From Amycolatopsis jejuensis (GTDB lineage Bacteria > Actinomycetota > Actinomycetes > Mycobacteriales > Pseudonocardiaceae), in assembly GCF_000717335.1 (NCBI RefSeq), contig NZ_JNYZ01000002.1, positions 62,001 through 126,000 of the forward strand: DNA of 64,000 bases, given 5' to 3'. Positions 41,496 to 49,710 of this stretch are shown here, piece by piece. Under the pieces are notes generated by a model. It did no database searches. It worked only from the letters and a program-made list of their open reading frames with translations, and was not told where the DNA came from. The number at the start of each line of letters is the position of its first letter. Position 1 is the stretch's first letter. A program made the translations under genes and the position numbers.

Positions 41496-42358
41496 CAGCG
41501 GAACGCGAAATCCCGGATGGACGCGCTCAGCCGGGTCGGGTCCAGGCGCAGCTCGACCGGGCTGCGGGCGTGCACGAACTCCGCGTTGGGCATGTCGTCG
41601 GCGAGGCTTCCGGCGTCGCCGAAGGGGTGGATCGGGTCGCCTTCGTGGCCGATGACCAGCGCGGGCGTGGCGATCTCGCGGCGGGCCGACTTCGGCGGCG
41701 CGACCCGGCCGAACAGGACGCCGTGCAGCAGCGCCGCCATCGGGGCTGGCTGCTGGCTCAGCGTGTCGGTGACGACGTCCACCCACTGGTTCCCGTGCGG
41801 CACCAGCTGCGCCGCGAGCGCCACCCCGCGCACCGTCACCGGCAGGAACCGCGCCGCGAACAGCAGCGGGGCGAACGTGAGCAGCCCGGCCACGATGGCG
41901 TTGTCCAGCACCGGCATTTCCACCACCAGGCCGCGTGCCCGCGACGGCGCGGCGACCGCAACCTCCAGCGCCACGTTCGCGCCCAGCGAGGTGCCGCCCA
42001 CCACCGCGTCCGGGACCTCCAGGTGGTCCAGCAGCGCGACGGCCTGCTCGCCGAACGCGGGCATGGAATACCGCCAGGACTGGGTGGGCCGGTCGGAATC
42101 GCCGTGGCCGAGCAGGTCGAGGGTCACCACGCGGAAGCCCGCGCGGGCGAGGCGGCGGGCCAGCGGCGCGTGCATCCGGCGGGTGAACATGATGCCGTGC
42201 ATGAGCACCACGACGCGGTCGCCGCTGCCGAACTCGGTGTAGCACAGCCGCTGGCCGTCGTGCCGGAACGAGCCGGACAGCTCGATCGGCCGGGCTTTGC
42301 GCGGCGCGGCGGGTTCCGCGGACGGGGCGTCGGCGACGGCTGCGGCAGCCTGGTCCAT
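41483..42358 (-). CDS. Alpha/beta-fold hydrolase
   Basis: A 291-aa protein. VVVLMHGIMFTRRMHAPLAR (oxyanion-hole HG, about residue 52), LLGHGDSDRP and the nucleophile elbow GGTSLGAN (Ser about residue 121) are visible; the acid and His are likely in IGHEGDPIHPFGD and VHARSP. The start is ATG 42,358 behind GGGAGG; an in-frame upstream extension lacks a ribosome site. The first 25 residues are Ala/Pro-rich. Substrate unknown. It overlaps the end of the siroheme synthase gene and is divergent from the crotonase gene. Confidence 0.9.
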   Translation of the reverse strand: MDQAAAAVADAPSAEPAAPRKARPIELSGSFRHDGQRLCYTEFGSGDRVVVLMHGIMFTRRMHAPLARRLARAGFRVVTLDLLGHGDSDRPTQSWRYSMPAFGEQAVALLDHLEVPDAVVGGTSLGANVALEVAVAAPSRARGLVVEMPVLDNAIVAGLLTFAPLLFAARFLPVTVRGVALAAQLVPHGNQWVDVVTDTLSQQPAPMAALLHGVLFGRVAPPKSARREIATPALVIGHEGDPIHPFGDAGSLADDMPNAEFVHARSPVELRLDPTRLSASIRDFAFRCYPA

Positions 42359-42441
42359 CGGGCACCTCCCTCTTCCACCGGTGGATCTCCAGGAAAGCAT
42401 CCCGCAGCCGCGTTGGCACGGCGTCAACCGGATGAGTCAAG

Positions 42442-43293
42442 ATGACCGGCATGACCGAACCTGTAGCCGCCCTGCCCGACCTGGTGTCCCTGCGCGTCGA
42501 CCTCGACGGCCCGGTCGCCGAGATCACCCTGCTCGGCCCGAGCAAGGGCAACGCGATGGGCCCGGACTTCTGGCGTGAGCTGCCGCTGGTGTTCGCCGCA
42601 CTGGATGCCGACCCGCGGGTCCGCGCCGTCGTCCTCACCGGCAGCGGCAAGCATTTCTCCTACGGCCTCGACCTGCCCGCCATGATGGGCAGCTGGGCGC
42701 CGCTGCTCGCCGGTGACGCGCTGGCCGGGCCGCGCACCGAGTTCCACGGCGAGATCCGGCGGCTGCAGGAGGCGGTGAGCTCGGTGGCGGAATGCCGCAA
42801 ACCGGTCATCGCCGCGGTGTCCGGCTGGTGCATCGGCGGGGGCGTGGACGTGATCACCGCCGCCGACATCCGCCTGGCCAGCGCGGACGCCAAGTTCAGC
42901 GTGCGCGAGGTGAAGGTCGCGATCGTCGCCGACCTCGGCAGCCTCCAGCGGCTCGCGCCGATCATCGGCGAGGGCCACGTCCGCGAGCTGGCGCTGACCG
43001 GCAAGGACGTCGACGCCGCCCGCGCGGAGCGGATCGGCCTGGTCAACGACGTGTACCCGGACCAGGAGACCCTGCTTGCCAAGGCCCGCGAGCTGGCCGC
43101 CGAGATCGCCGCGAACCCGCCGCTGGTCGTGCAGGGCACCAAGCAGGTGCTCGCCACCAACTCCGAACGCCAGGTCGCGGAGGGGCTGCGGTACGTCGCC
43201 GCGTGGAACTCCGCGTTCCTGCCGAGCAAGGATCTGCAGGAGGCGGTGCAGGCCTTCCTCGAGCGACGAGCGCCGGAGTTCAAGGGCGAGTAG
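42442..43293 (+). CDS. Enoyl-CoA hydratase/isomerase, dienoyl-CoA isomerase-like (ECH1 type)
   Basis: A 283-aa crotonase. The CoA-binding GSGKHFSYGLDLPAM and oxyanion GWCIGGGVDVITAADIRLAS are typical. Three acidic residues that define delta3,5-delta2,4-dienoyl-CoA isomerases are all present: Asp in GGGVD, Glu in VREVK and Asp in IVADLG, so isomerization of unsaturated acyl-CoA is more likely than plain hydration. ATG 42,442 or 42,451 may be the start. The acyl-CoA synthetase gene follows 34 bp later, and both probably serve fatty-acid use. Confidence 0.9.
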   Translation: MTGMTEPVAALPDLVSLRVDLDGPVAEITLLGPSKGNAMGPDFWRELPLVFAALDADPRVRAVVLTGSGKHFSYGLDLPAMMGSWAPLLAGDALAGPRTEFHGEIRRLQEAVSSVAECRKPVIAAVSGWCIGGGVDVITAADIRLASADAKFSVREVKVAIVADLGSLQRLAPIIGEGHVRELALTGKDVDAARAERIGLVNDVYPDQETLLAKARELAAEIAANPPLVVQGTKQVLATNSERQVAEGLRYVAAWNSAFLPSKDLQEAVQAFLERRAPEFKGE

Positions 43294-43327
43294 AACGGGC
43301 ACGTACGGCGAGCACGAGGAGTACGAC

Positions 43328-45001
43328 GTGAGCACTGCTGCCTTCCGCGCGGCGCGCGACTACCTGCTGACCCACCGCGAGGACTACGACACCGCGTACC
43401 GCGACTTCGCCTGGCCGCAGCTCGCGGAGTTCAACTGGGCGCTGGACTGGTTCGACGCCATCGCGCGCGACCCGGCGAACGCGCAGCGGTACGCGCTGTG
43501 GATCGTCGAGGAGGACGGCACCGAGAACCGCTGGACGTTCCCGGAGATGGCGGCGCGCTCGAACCAGGTCGCGAACTGGCTGCGCGGGCTCGGCGTCGCG
43601 CGCGGCGACCGGGTGATCGTCATGCTCGGCAACCAGGGTGAGCTGTGGGAGACGATCCTCGCGGCGATGAAGCTCGGCGCCGTCGTGATCCCGGCGTCGA
43701 CCCTGCTCGGTCCGGCCGACCTCGTCGACCGCGTGGAGCGCGGCAACGCCAAGCACGTCGTGGTCCGTGACGTCGACACGGAGAAGTTCGCGGACGTCGC
43801 GGGCGGCTACACGCGGATTGCCGTGGGGGAGCCGGTTTCCGGTTGGCACGCCTTCGAAACGGCGTACACCGAGCCGGGCGAGTTCACCCCCGACGGCGTC
43901 ACCCGCGCCGAGGACCCGCTGCTGCTGTACTTCACCTCGGGTACCACCGCGAAGCCGAAACTGGTGCAGCACACGCACGTGTCGTACCCGGTCGGTCATC
44001 TGTCCACAATGTACTGGATCGGGCTCGAGCCGGGGGATGTCCACCTGAACATCTCGTCGCCGGGCTGGGCCAAGCATGCGTGGAGCAACTTCTTCGCGCC
44101 GTGGAACGGCGAGGCGACGGTGTTCCTGTACAACTACTCGCGGTTCGACCCGCTCGCTCTGATGGCGCAGATGGATCGGTGCGGGGTCACGAGTTTCTGC
44201 GCGCCGCCGACCGTGTGGCGGATGCTGATCCAGGCCGACCTGAGCGCGTTGCGGACACCGCCGAAGAAGGTCGTCGGTGCGGGCGAACCGCTCAATCCCG
44301 AGGTGATCGAGCAGGTCGAGAAGGCTTGGGGCGTCACGATTCGCGACGGTTTCGGGCAGACCGAGACCAGCGTGCAGGTCGCGAACACGCCGGGGCAGGA
44401 CGTGGTCGCAGGTTCGATGGGACGGCCGCTGCCCGGGTTCGCCGTCGCGCTGGTCGACCCGGTCACCGGCGAACGCGCGACCGAGGGCGAGATCTGCCTC
44501 GACCTGGCGCACCGGCCGGTCGGCCTGATGGCGGGCTACGCGGACGACGACGAGCGCACGTCGGCCGCGTTCGCCGGCGGGTACTACCACACCGGCGATG
44601 TCGGGTCGGTCGACGAGCGTGGGTACCTCACGTACGTCGGGCGTACGGACGACGTGTTCAAGGCGTCGGACTACCGGATCTCGCCGTTCGAGCTGGAAAG
44701 CGTGCTGCTGGAACACGAAGCCGTCGCCGAGGCGGCTGTGGTGCCCGCGCCGGACCCGATCCGGCTGGCCGTGCCGAAGGCGTACGTGGTGCTGGCCGCC
44801 GGGTACGAGCCGGACGCCGACACCGCGCGGGCGATTCTCGCGTACGCGCGGGAACATCTCGCGCCGTACAAGCGGATCCGGCGGCTGCAGTTCGGGGACC
44901 TGCCGAAGACCATCTCGGGCAAGATCCGCCGGGTCGAGCTGCGTGGCCGCGAGCGCGAGGGGGACCGTCCCGCCGGTGAATTCCGCGAGGACGACTTCTG
45001 A
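43328..45001 (+). CDS. Acyl-CoA synthetase (AMP-forming, medium-chain/acetyl-CoA synthetase-like)
   Basis: A 557-aa ANL-superfamily enzyme. The P-loop-like LYFTSGTTAKPKLVQHTH (about residue 200), GFGQTETS (about 340), YHTGDVGSVDERGYLTYVGR (about 420) and the catalytic Lys in PKTISGKIRRVELR (about 535) are all present. It activates a carboxylate to its CoA thioester. The start is GTG 43,328 with GAGGAG five bases ahead. It ends one base before the convergent lipoprotein stop. The crotonase upstream suggests a fatty-acid role. Confidence 0.93.
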   Translation: MSTAAFRAARDYLLTHREDYDTAYRDFAWPQLAEFNWALDWFDAIARDPANAQRYALWIVEEDGTENRWTFPEMAARSNQVANWLRGLGVARGDRVIVMLGNQGELWETILAAMKLGAVVIPASTLLGPADLVDRVERGNAKHVVVRDVDTEKFADVAGGYTRIAVGEPVSGWHAFETAYTEPGEFTPDGVTRAEDPLLLYFTSGTTAKPKLVQHTHVSYPVGHLSTMYWIGLEPGDVHLNISSPGWAKHAWSNFFAPWNGEATVFLYNYSRFDPLALMAQMDRCGVTSFCAPPTVWRMLIQADLSALRTPPKKVVGAGEPLNPEVIEQVEKAWGVTIRDGFGQTETSVQVANTPGQDVVAGSMGRPLPGFAVALVDPVTGERATEGEICLDLAHRPVGLMAGYADDDERTSAAFAGGYYHTGDVGSVDERGYLTYVGRTDDVFKASDYRISPFELESVLLEHEAVAEAAVVPAPDPIRLAVPKAYVVLAAGYEPDADTARAILAYAREHLAPYKRIRRLQFGDLPKTISGKIRRVELRGREREGDRPAGEFREDDF

Positions 45002-45002
45002 G

Positions 45003-45554
45003 TCACTCGGCAGGCACCACCGCCGCCAGCACGGTCTGCTCGCCCTTGCTGCAGGTGGTGCCGCCCTGCGCGGCGGGCGGACCGGAGACGCACAGCCAGC
45101 CGTCGACCGTCGCGTTGGCCGGATTGTTCGACCCCGCGGCCTGCCGTCCGGCGATTGCCTCGTGGAACTTCTTGACCAGCGACAGGGCGTCTGCACACGG
45201 GACGGTCTTGTTGTCGTAGACGTACAGCGTGAGGCCGCTCGCCGCGCTGACCGTGCCGCAGGTACCCGGCGTGGCCGGTGCAGCGGGTGGCGGCGCGCTC
45301 TTGCTTCCGCCGGGCGGGGCAGGTTGCGCGGCTGCGGTGGTCTTGGACGTCTCGGTCTGCGGCAGCGGCGGGGGAGCGTGGGTAGTCGGCGACGGCCCGG
45401 CGGTCGCGGAGGGTGCCGGGGATGCCGCCGACGGGGGAACCGGATCCCCCGAACAGGCGGCAAGCGCAGGCAGGAGCAACACGGCCGCGCAGAGCGGCCC
45501 GCACACGGACTTCGAGGAGGGCACCGGGGTCCTTTCGCCGGGGTCGCCCGTCAT
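45003..45554 (-). CDS. Putative secreted lipoprotein with Pro/Ala-rich linker
   Basis: A 183-aa protein. A signal peptide ends in LPALAAC (lipobox Cys34), then a Pro/Ala/Ser/Thr-rich linker (about residues 36-100) as in wall-spanning lipoproteins, then a small C-terminal domain with four Cys (TCGTVSAASG, VPCADALSLV, WLCVSG, TTCSKGEQ) that could form two disulfides. I place the start at ATG 45,554; upstream in-frame codons give a non-signal-like Arg-rich stretch. Function unknown. It converges on the acyl-CoA synthetase gene. Confidence 0.75.
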   Translation of the reverse strand: MTGDPGERTPVPSSKSVCGPLCAAVLLLPALAACSGDPVPPSAASPAPSATAGPSPTTHAPPPLPQTETSKTTAAAQPAPPGGSKSAPPPAAPATPGTCGTVSAASGLTLYVYDNKTVPCADALSLVKKFHEAIAGRQAAGSNNPANATVDGWLCVSGPPAAQGGTTCSKGEQTVLAAVVPAE

Positions 45555-45804
45555 TCTGGCCCCGGCCGCCCCCGCTGAGCGGCACCGACACTCCGCCGAG
45601 CCGCCCGGAGTGTCTATTGTGGACGATCGATTCCCCGTTCCGGACCGGTAAATCCGCTTGTGTGGTCCCGGTTCCGCGATCATCGATCGGAGGAATCCGG
45701 TCCGCGGTCGTTAACGCGGGAGGCCCGGGCGCCGAAGTACCGGGTAGGACATGCGAGTGTCCCCGATCCCCGCACCCGACGCGAGAGCACGAGTCACCGA
45801 GAGC
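45555..45804. other. Intergenic region, no gene seen
   Basis: Upstream region of the lipoprotein gene. It contains TTGTGGACGATCGATT and a CGATCATCGATCG palindrome near 45,678, either of which could be promoter or operator sequence. No convincing coding frame on either strand. Confidence 0.5.
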
Positions 45805-46032
45805 ATGAGCACCGAAACCGCCCCCGAAACCGAAGACCCGACCATCCCCCCGACGGCCCCGAGCAGCGTGGTGTGGTGCTGCGGCCGCCCCTACGTCCTG
45901 GAAGCAGGCCGCGTCCGCTCCCGCTGGGTCGGCACCGACGACCGCGGCCGCCCGGAAACCCTGAGCACCACCCAGCTGCAACGCCGTGGCTGGAGCCACC
46001 GCCGGGTGGGAAGCCGCCGCCGCGCCGGATGA
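45805..46032 (+). CDS. Small hypothetical protein, 75 aa
   Basis: The frame from ATG 45,805 gives an acidic Thr/Pro-rich start (MSTETAPETEDPTIPPTAP), then SSVVWCCGRPYVLEAGRVRS and a basic end. Codon third positions are G/C rich as in true genes here. I do not recognise it, and no clear ribosome site precedes it, so it is tentative. It stands alone between the lipoprotein gene and the gene-poor stretch that follows. Confidence 0.4.
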   Translation: MSTETAPETEDPTIPPTAPSSVVWCCGRPYVLEAGRVRSRWVGTDDRGRPETLSTTQLQRRGWSHRRVGSRRRAG

Positions 46033-46629
46033 GAGTGTCGACGCCGGTGGGGCGTTGAGTCCTGTGCCGATGTGATCGCTGCCGGGCCGGGTGAGTTCTT
46101 GATGCCGGTGGGGCTTTTGCGGCTTTGGCCGGAGCGGGCCGCCGGGTGGAGTGAGGGTCCTGGCCCCGGTGGGGTTTGGCCGTCCTGGGCCGAGGCTGGC
46201 CGCTGCTGGGGAGGGTCCGACTGGTCGGAAGTCCGTGAAGGGAACCATCACGGAATCTGATTCCCTCATGGTTCCCTTCACGGACTTCGGTCACTTCCGC
46301 GCCGAGACCACGGTGGCCGCGTCGCATTCCGTCGCCCCGGGTTCCGGGCCCGTGCCGCTGCCGGAGCACACGCGACGGACGAGCCGCTGCTCGTCCCGCT
46401 GCCCCGTCCCATCGCCACGCCGCTGCCCGTCCCACCACCGCTGCCGCTGCTCGTCCCGCTGCCGCCCGAGCTCGCGGCACTGCCGAAGCTCACCGTCACT
46501 GCCAAAGCTCACCGTGACTGCCAGAGCCCACGCAACCGCCGGCCCGCCACTTCGGCCACGCACCACCCACTCCGGGCGAAACGCCCGCCAGCGCACACCT
46601 CCCGCGGACCTCCGCTCTAGGCTGAGCCC
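46033..46629. other. 597-bp gene-poor stretch with palindromic and short tandem repeats
   Basis: It holds palindrome copy 3 (46,228-46,288). A 21-bp sequence, GCCGCTGCTCGTCCCGCTG plus CC, occurs twice exactly 60 bases apart (46,383 and 46,443). About 2.5 copies of an 18-bp unit near ACTGCCAAAGCTCACCGT lie at 46,479-46,535. On the minus strand the repeats spell Gly/Ser runs that look like a decayed low-complexity coding end. The last bases carry TAGGCT of the pgsA promoter. Confidence 0.6.
46228..46288 (+). repeat. 61-bp palindromic repeat, copy 3
   Basis: Identical over all 61 bases to copy 4 at 59,410. The arms of 30 bases start GAAGTCCGTGAAGGG and pair except for CAC versus GAG next to the centre GGAATCTGATTCC, which gives the element a direction. 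Confidence 0.95.
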
Positions 46630-47223
46630 GTGACCACGGTCCCCGAGCCCAAGACCGAGCCGTCGCTCCTCCGGCAGGCTCTGATGATTCCCAACCTGCT
46701 CTCGCTGCTTCGGCTGGCGGGCGTGCCGGTGTTCCTCTGGCTGCTGCTCGGCCCGAAGGAGGACGGCTGGGCGCTCGCCGTGCTCGTCTTCTCCGCGCTC
46801 ACCGACTGGCTCGACGGCAAGCTCGCCCGCTGGCTCGACCAGATGTCGCGGCTCGGGCAGCTGCTCGACCCCGCCGCGGACCGGCTTTACATCCTCGCCA
46901 CGCTCGTCGCCTTCCTGATCCGCGGGATCATCCCGTGGTGGGTCGTCGTTCCGCTCGTGCTGCGGGAGCTGGTGCTCGCCGTCTGCGTGGTCGCGTTGCG
47001 GCGGGGCGGGTTCGCGCCCCCCGAGGTCACCTACATCGGCAAGGGCGCCACCTTCGTCCTGATGTACGCCTTCCCGTTCCTGCTGCTCACGCAGGGCGGC
47101 TCCACCGTCGCCGCGGTCGCGCGGCCCATCGCCTACGCCTTCATGGTCTGGGGCGGCGTCCTGTATGTCTGGTCCGGTGCGCTCTACGTCGTGCAGGCGG
47201 TGCGCGCCCTGCGCCGCCGGTGA
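46630..47223 (+). CDS. pgsA: CDP-alcohol phosphatidyltransferase (PgsA-like)
   Basis: A 197-aa membrane enzyme with the family active site DG-x2-AR-x8-G-x3-D-x3-D, seen here as DWLDGKLARWLDQMSR then LGQLLDPAADR (residues about 56-82). About five further hydrophobic helices follow. It should make phosphatidylglycerophosphate or a related anionic phospholipid from CDP-diacylglycerol. Its place ahead of gcvH-garA matches pgsA2 (Rv1822) of M. tuberculosis. The start is GTG 46,630, six bases after TAGGCT, a leaderless-type start. Confidence 0.9.
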   Translation: MTTVPEPKTEPSLLRQALMIPNLLSLLRLAGVPVFLWLLLGPKEDGWALAVLVFSALTDWLDGKLARWLDQMSRLGQLLDPAADRLYILATLVAFLIRGIIPWWVVVPLVLRELVLAVCVVALRRGGFAPPEVTYIGKGATFVLMYAFPFLLLTQGGSTVAAVARPIAYAFMVWGGVLYVWSGALYVVQAVRALRRR

Positions 47224-47268
47224 GGGAAGATTGCCGCAACAGAACCGGTACCAGGAAGGGGAGGGGCG

Positions 47269-47652
47269 TTGACCACTCCGGAAGAACTGCGCTACACCGA
47301 GGAGCACGAGTGGGTCGCCACCCGCGAAGGCTCGCTCGTGCGGGTGGGCATCACCGAGTACGCGCAGGACCAGCTCGGCGACGTCGTGTTCGTCGACCTG
47401 CCCGAGGTGGGCAAGCAGGTCGGGGCGGGCGACGTCTTCGGCGAGGTCGAGTCCACGAAGAGCGTCTCGGAGCTGTTCGCCCCGGTGGACGGCGAGGTCG
47501 TCGCGGTCAACTCCGCGGTGGCGGACTCGCCCGAGCTCATCAACTCCGATCCCTACGGCGAAGGCTGGCTCGTCGAGATCCGGCTCGACGACTCGGCGGG
47601 CCTCGAAGCACTGCTCGAGGCCGAGGCGTACCAAGCCCTCATCCAGGGCTGA
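47269..47652 (+). CDS. gcvH: Glycine cleavage system H protein
   Basis: A 127-aa lipoyl-carrier protein. ELRYTEEHEWV at the N-terminus, GDVVFVDLPEVGK, and the lipoylated Lys in GEVESTKSVSEL (about residue 64) are diagnostic. It shuttles the methylamine group among the P, T and L proteins. The start is TTG 47,269 behind AGGGGAGGGG. It is followed by garA as in mycobacteria. The P-protein gene, expected downstream behind the riboswitch at 51,229, is not in the window. Confidence 0.97.
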   Translation: MTTPEELRYTEEHEWVATREGSLVRVGITEYAQDQLGDVVFVDLPEVGKQVGAGDVFGEVESTKSVSELFAPVDGEVVAVNSAVADSPELINSDPYGEGWLVEIRLDDSAGLEALLEAEAYQALIQG

Positions 47653-47777
47653 ACCGGTCCCGGAACCGGCCTCGCGGCCCAAGGGGAACCCGGGGGTCCG
47701 GAGCCGTCCGGGCACGGTACGTTGACAGCTACACGTTCTTGGTCGATGACAACACCCATGCGTAGAGGAGAGCTCAG

Positions 47778-48245
47778 GTGAGCACGAACGACGGGCCCGG
47801 CGTTCCCCCGGAGCAGTCTCCGGAGCGGACCTCTGTCTTCCGGGCCGACTTCCTGGCCGACGTCGAAGGCCAGGAGTCCGCACCGGCCGCCGAGGCACCG
47901 GTGCAGGGCGTCGACGCCCTGCCGCCGGGTTCCGCCCTCCTGGTCGTGAAGCGCGGGCCCAACGCCGGGTCGCGCTTCCTGCTCGACCGCGACACCACGA
48001 GCGCGGGACGGCACCCCGACAGCGACATCTTCCTCGACGACGTCACGGTCTCCCGCCGCCACGCGGAATTCCGGCGCGAGGGCGGGGAGTTCGTCGTGAT
48101 CGACGTCGGCAGCCTCAACGGCACCTACGTCAACCGCGAACCGGTCGACCAGGCGGTCCTCGCCGGGGGCGACGAGGTGCAGATCGGCAAGTTCCGCCTG
48201 GTCTTCCTGACCGGCCCGGGGCACGGGGGCCAGGGGGCGCAGTGA
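47778..48245 (+). CDS. garA: GarA/OdhI-type FHA-domain regulator of 2-oxoglutarate metabolism
   Basis: A 155-aa protein. The N-terminal phospho-switch region reads ERTSVFRADFLADV (residues about 16-29), then a linker and an FHA domain (SAGRHPDSDIFLDDVTVSRR, about residues 75-94, and VGSLNGTYVNREPV). Unphosphorylated GarA inhibits 2-oxoglutarate dehydrogenase and controls glutamate metabolism; phosphorylation by PknB/PknG makes it fold on itself. Only one Thr of the usual ETTS pair is present (see findings). The start is GTG 47,778 behind AGAGGAGAG. Its stop overlaps the ftsR start. Confidence 0.95.
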   Translation: MSTNDGPGVPPEQSPERTSVFRADFLADVEGQESAPAAEAPVQGVDALPPGSALLVVKRGPNAGSRFLLDRDTTSAGRHPDSDIFLDDVTVSRRHAEFRREGGEFVVIDVGSLNGTYVNREPVDQAVLAGGDEVQIGKFRLVFLTGPGHGGQGAQ

Positions 48246-49012
48246 CGGCGGCCGGGCAGCCCGGTCGTCAGGAGGCCCGGCGGGACGGGTTGAGCATCGG
48301 GGCGGTGCTCGCGCAGCTGCGCGCGGACTTCCCCGATGTCACGATCTCCAAGATCCGGTTCCTCGAAGCGGAAGGCCTGGTCCGGCCGGGCCGCACGCCG
48401 TCGGGGTACCGGCAGTTCGCGCCCGCGGACGTGGAACGCCTGCGATACGTGCTGTCCGCGCAACGCGACCACTATCTCCCGCTCAAGGTCATCAAGGAGC
48501 AGCTGGACGCGGCGGACGCGGGCACCACGGCGCCCGCGCCGGTTCCGGACAACCCGCGGCTGCCGCGGCGGCTCGTCCCGCTCGGTGAGCGGGACGGCGG
48601 CGGCGACCTGCCCGCGCCCGCGGATTTCGAGACCGGGCCGGACCTCCGGCTCACCCAGGAAGACCTGCTGGCACAAGCCGGAATCGACGAAACGGCGCTC
48701 GCCGAGCTGCGTCAGTACGGCCTGCTGCGGCCCGGTGCCGCGGGGTTCTTCGGCCCGGAAGCGGTGCTGATCGCCCGTACTGTCAAGGCGATGACCGAAT
48801 TCGGGATCGAACCGCGGCATCTGCGGGCTTTCCGCGCCGCGGCCGACCGCGAGGTCGGCCTGCTCGAGCAGATCGTGACCCCGGTGTACCGGCATCGTGA
48901 CGCCGAGGCGAAAGGGCGCGCCGACGAGGTCGTGCGGGAACTGGCCGCGCTGTCGGTCACGTTGCACACGCTGCTCGTGAAGGCCGGGATCCGCGGCGTG
49001 GGCGGAGGCTGA
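48242..49012 (+). CDS. ftsR: MerR-family regulator FtsR-like (Rv1828 homologue)
   Basis: A 256-aa protein with an N-terminal MerR winged helix (LSIGAVLAQL, FPDVTISKIRFLEAEGLVRP, GYRQFAPADVERLRYV, residues about 17-75) and a C-terminal helical domain, without effector Cys residues. The Corynebacterium homologue activates ftsZ, linking it to cell division. It is coupled to garA by a GTGA overlap at 48,242. Gene order gcvH-garA-ftsR-BFN is the same as in M. tuberculosis. Confidence 0.92.
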   Translation: MTAAGQPGRQEARRDGLSIGAVLAQLRADFPDVTISKIRFLEAEGLVRPGRTPSGYRQFAPADVERLRYVLSAQRDHYLPLKVIKEQLDAADAGTTAPAPVPDNPRLPRRLVPLGERDGGGDLPAPADFETGPDLRLTQEDLLAQAGIDETALAELRQYGLLRPGAAGFFGPEAVLIARTVKAMTEFGIEPRHLRAFRAAADREVGLLEQIVTPVYRHRDAEAKGRADEVVRELAALSVTLHTLLVKAGIRGVGGG

Positions 49013-49231
49013 ACCGGCAGCCCGTGGCGTGAGACGCGTTTTCCGTCACTTGTCAATGACTGAACGTCGGCGCCGCGATGCCGTACCGTGAGAGACGGTT
49101 CGCGGCGGCGCGAGCCGAGAATGTCCGCTGCGAGCGAGCACAGCGCCCGGATGACGGGTAGCGTCGGAGACAACGGTCGTGAGCCGTCACCAGCGCTGCG
49201 GCCCGTGTGCACGAGAGGGAGGCGAAGCCCG

Positions 49232-49705
49232 ATGAGCGAGATGCGCGTCGTCGGAGTGCGGGTCGAACTGCCCGCGAATCAGCCGATCTTGTTGCTGCGG
49301 GAGACCGAGGGCGAGCGGTACCTGCCGATCTGGATCGGCTCGGTCGAGGCCACCGCGATCGCCCTGGAACAGCAAGGAGTCCGGCCCGCCCGGCCGCTCA
49401 CGCACGACCTGCTGAAAGAGGTCATCGGCGCACTCGGCCGCGAGCTCGAGCAGGTCGTGATCACCGATCTCAAGGAAGGCACGTTCTTCGCGGAACTGGT
49501 CTTCGACGGCGACATCCGCGTGTCCGCGCGCCCCAGTGACTCGGTGGCGCTGGCATTGCGGATCGGCGTCCCGATCCACGCGGTCGACGCGGTCCTCGAG
49601 GAAGCCGGTCTCATCATCCCGGACGAGCAGGAGGACGAGGTCGAGAAGTTCCGCGAGTTCCTCGACTCCGTCTCCCCCGAGGATTTCCGCGGCGCCGACA
49701 CCTGA
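49232..49705 (+). CDS. Bifunctional nuclease family protein (BFN/DUF151)
   Basis: A 157-aa protein. EMRVVGVRVELPANQPILLL, YLPIWIGSVEATAIAL (about residue 30) and SARPSDSVALALRIGVPIH (about residue 97) are the DUF151 signatures; plant and bacterial members have DNase/RNase activity. It is the Rv1829 homologue in the conserved block. The start is ATG 49,232 with GAGAGGGAGG ahead; the frame is open further upstream but lacks a ribosome site. The function in actinobacteria is not settled. Confidence 0.92.
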   Translation: MSEMRVVGVRVELPANQPILLLRETEGERYLPIWIGSVEATAIALEQQGVRPARPLTHDLLKEVIGALGRELEQVVITDLKEGTFFAELVFDGDIRVSARPSDSVALALRIGVPIHAVDAVLEEAGLIIPDEQEDEVEKFREFLDSVSPEDFRGADT

Positions 49706-49710
49706 TCCGC

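Noticed and set aside
46151..46633. Short peptides containing SDSLMVPFTDF at the palindromes
   Set aside because: They are translations of the 61-bp palindrome itself, appear on both strands because it is self-complementary, and start without ribosome sites.
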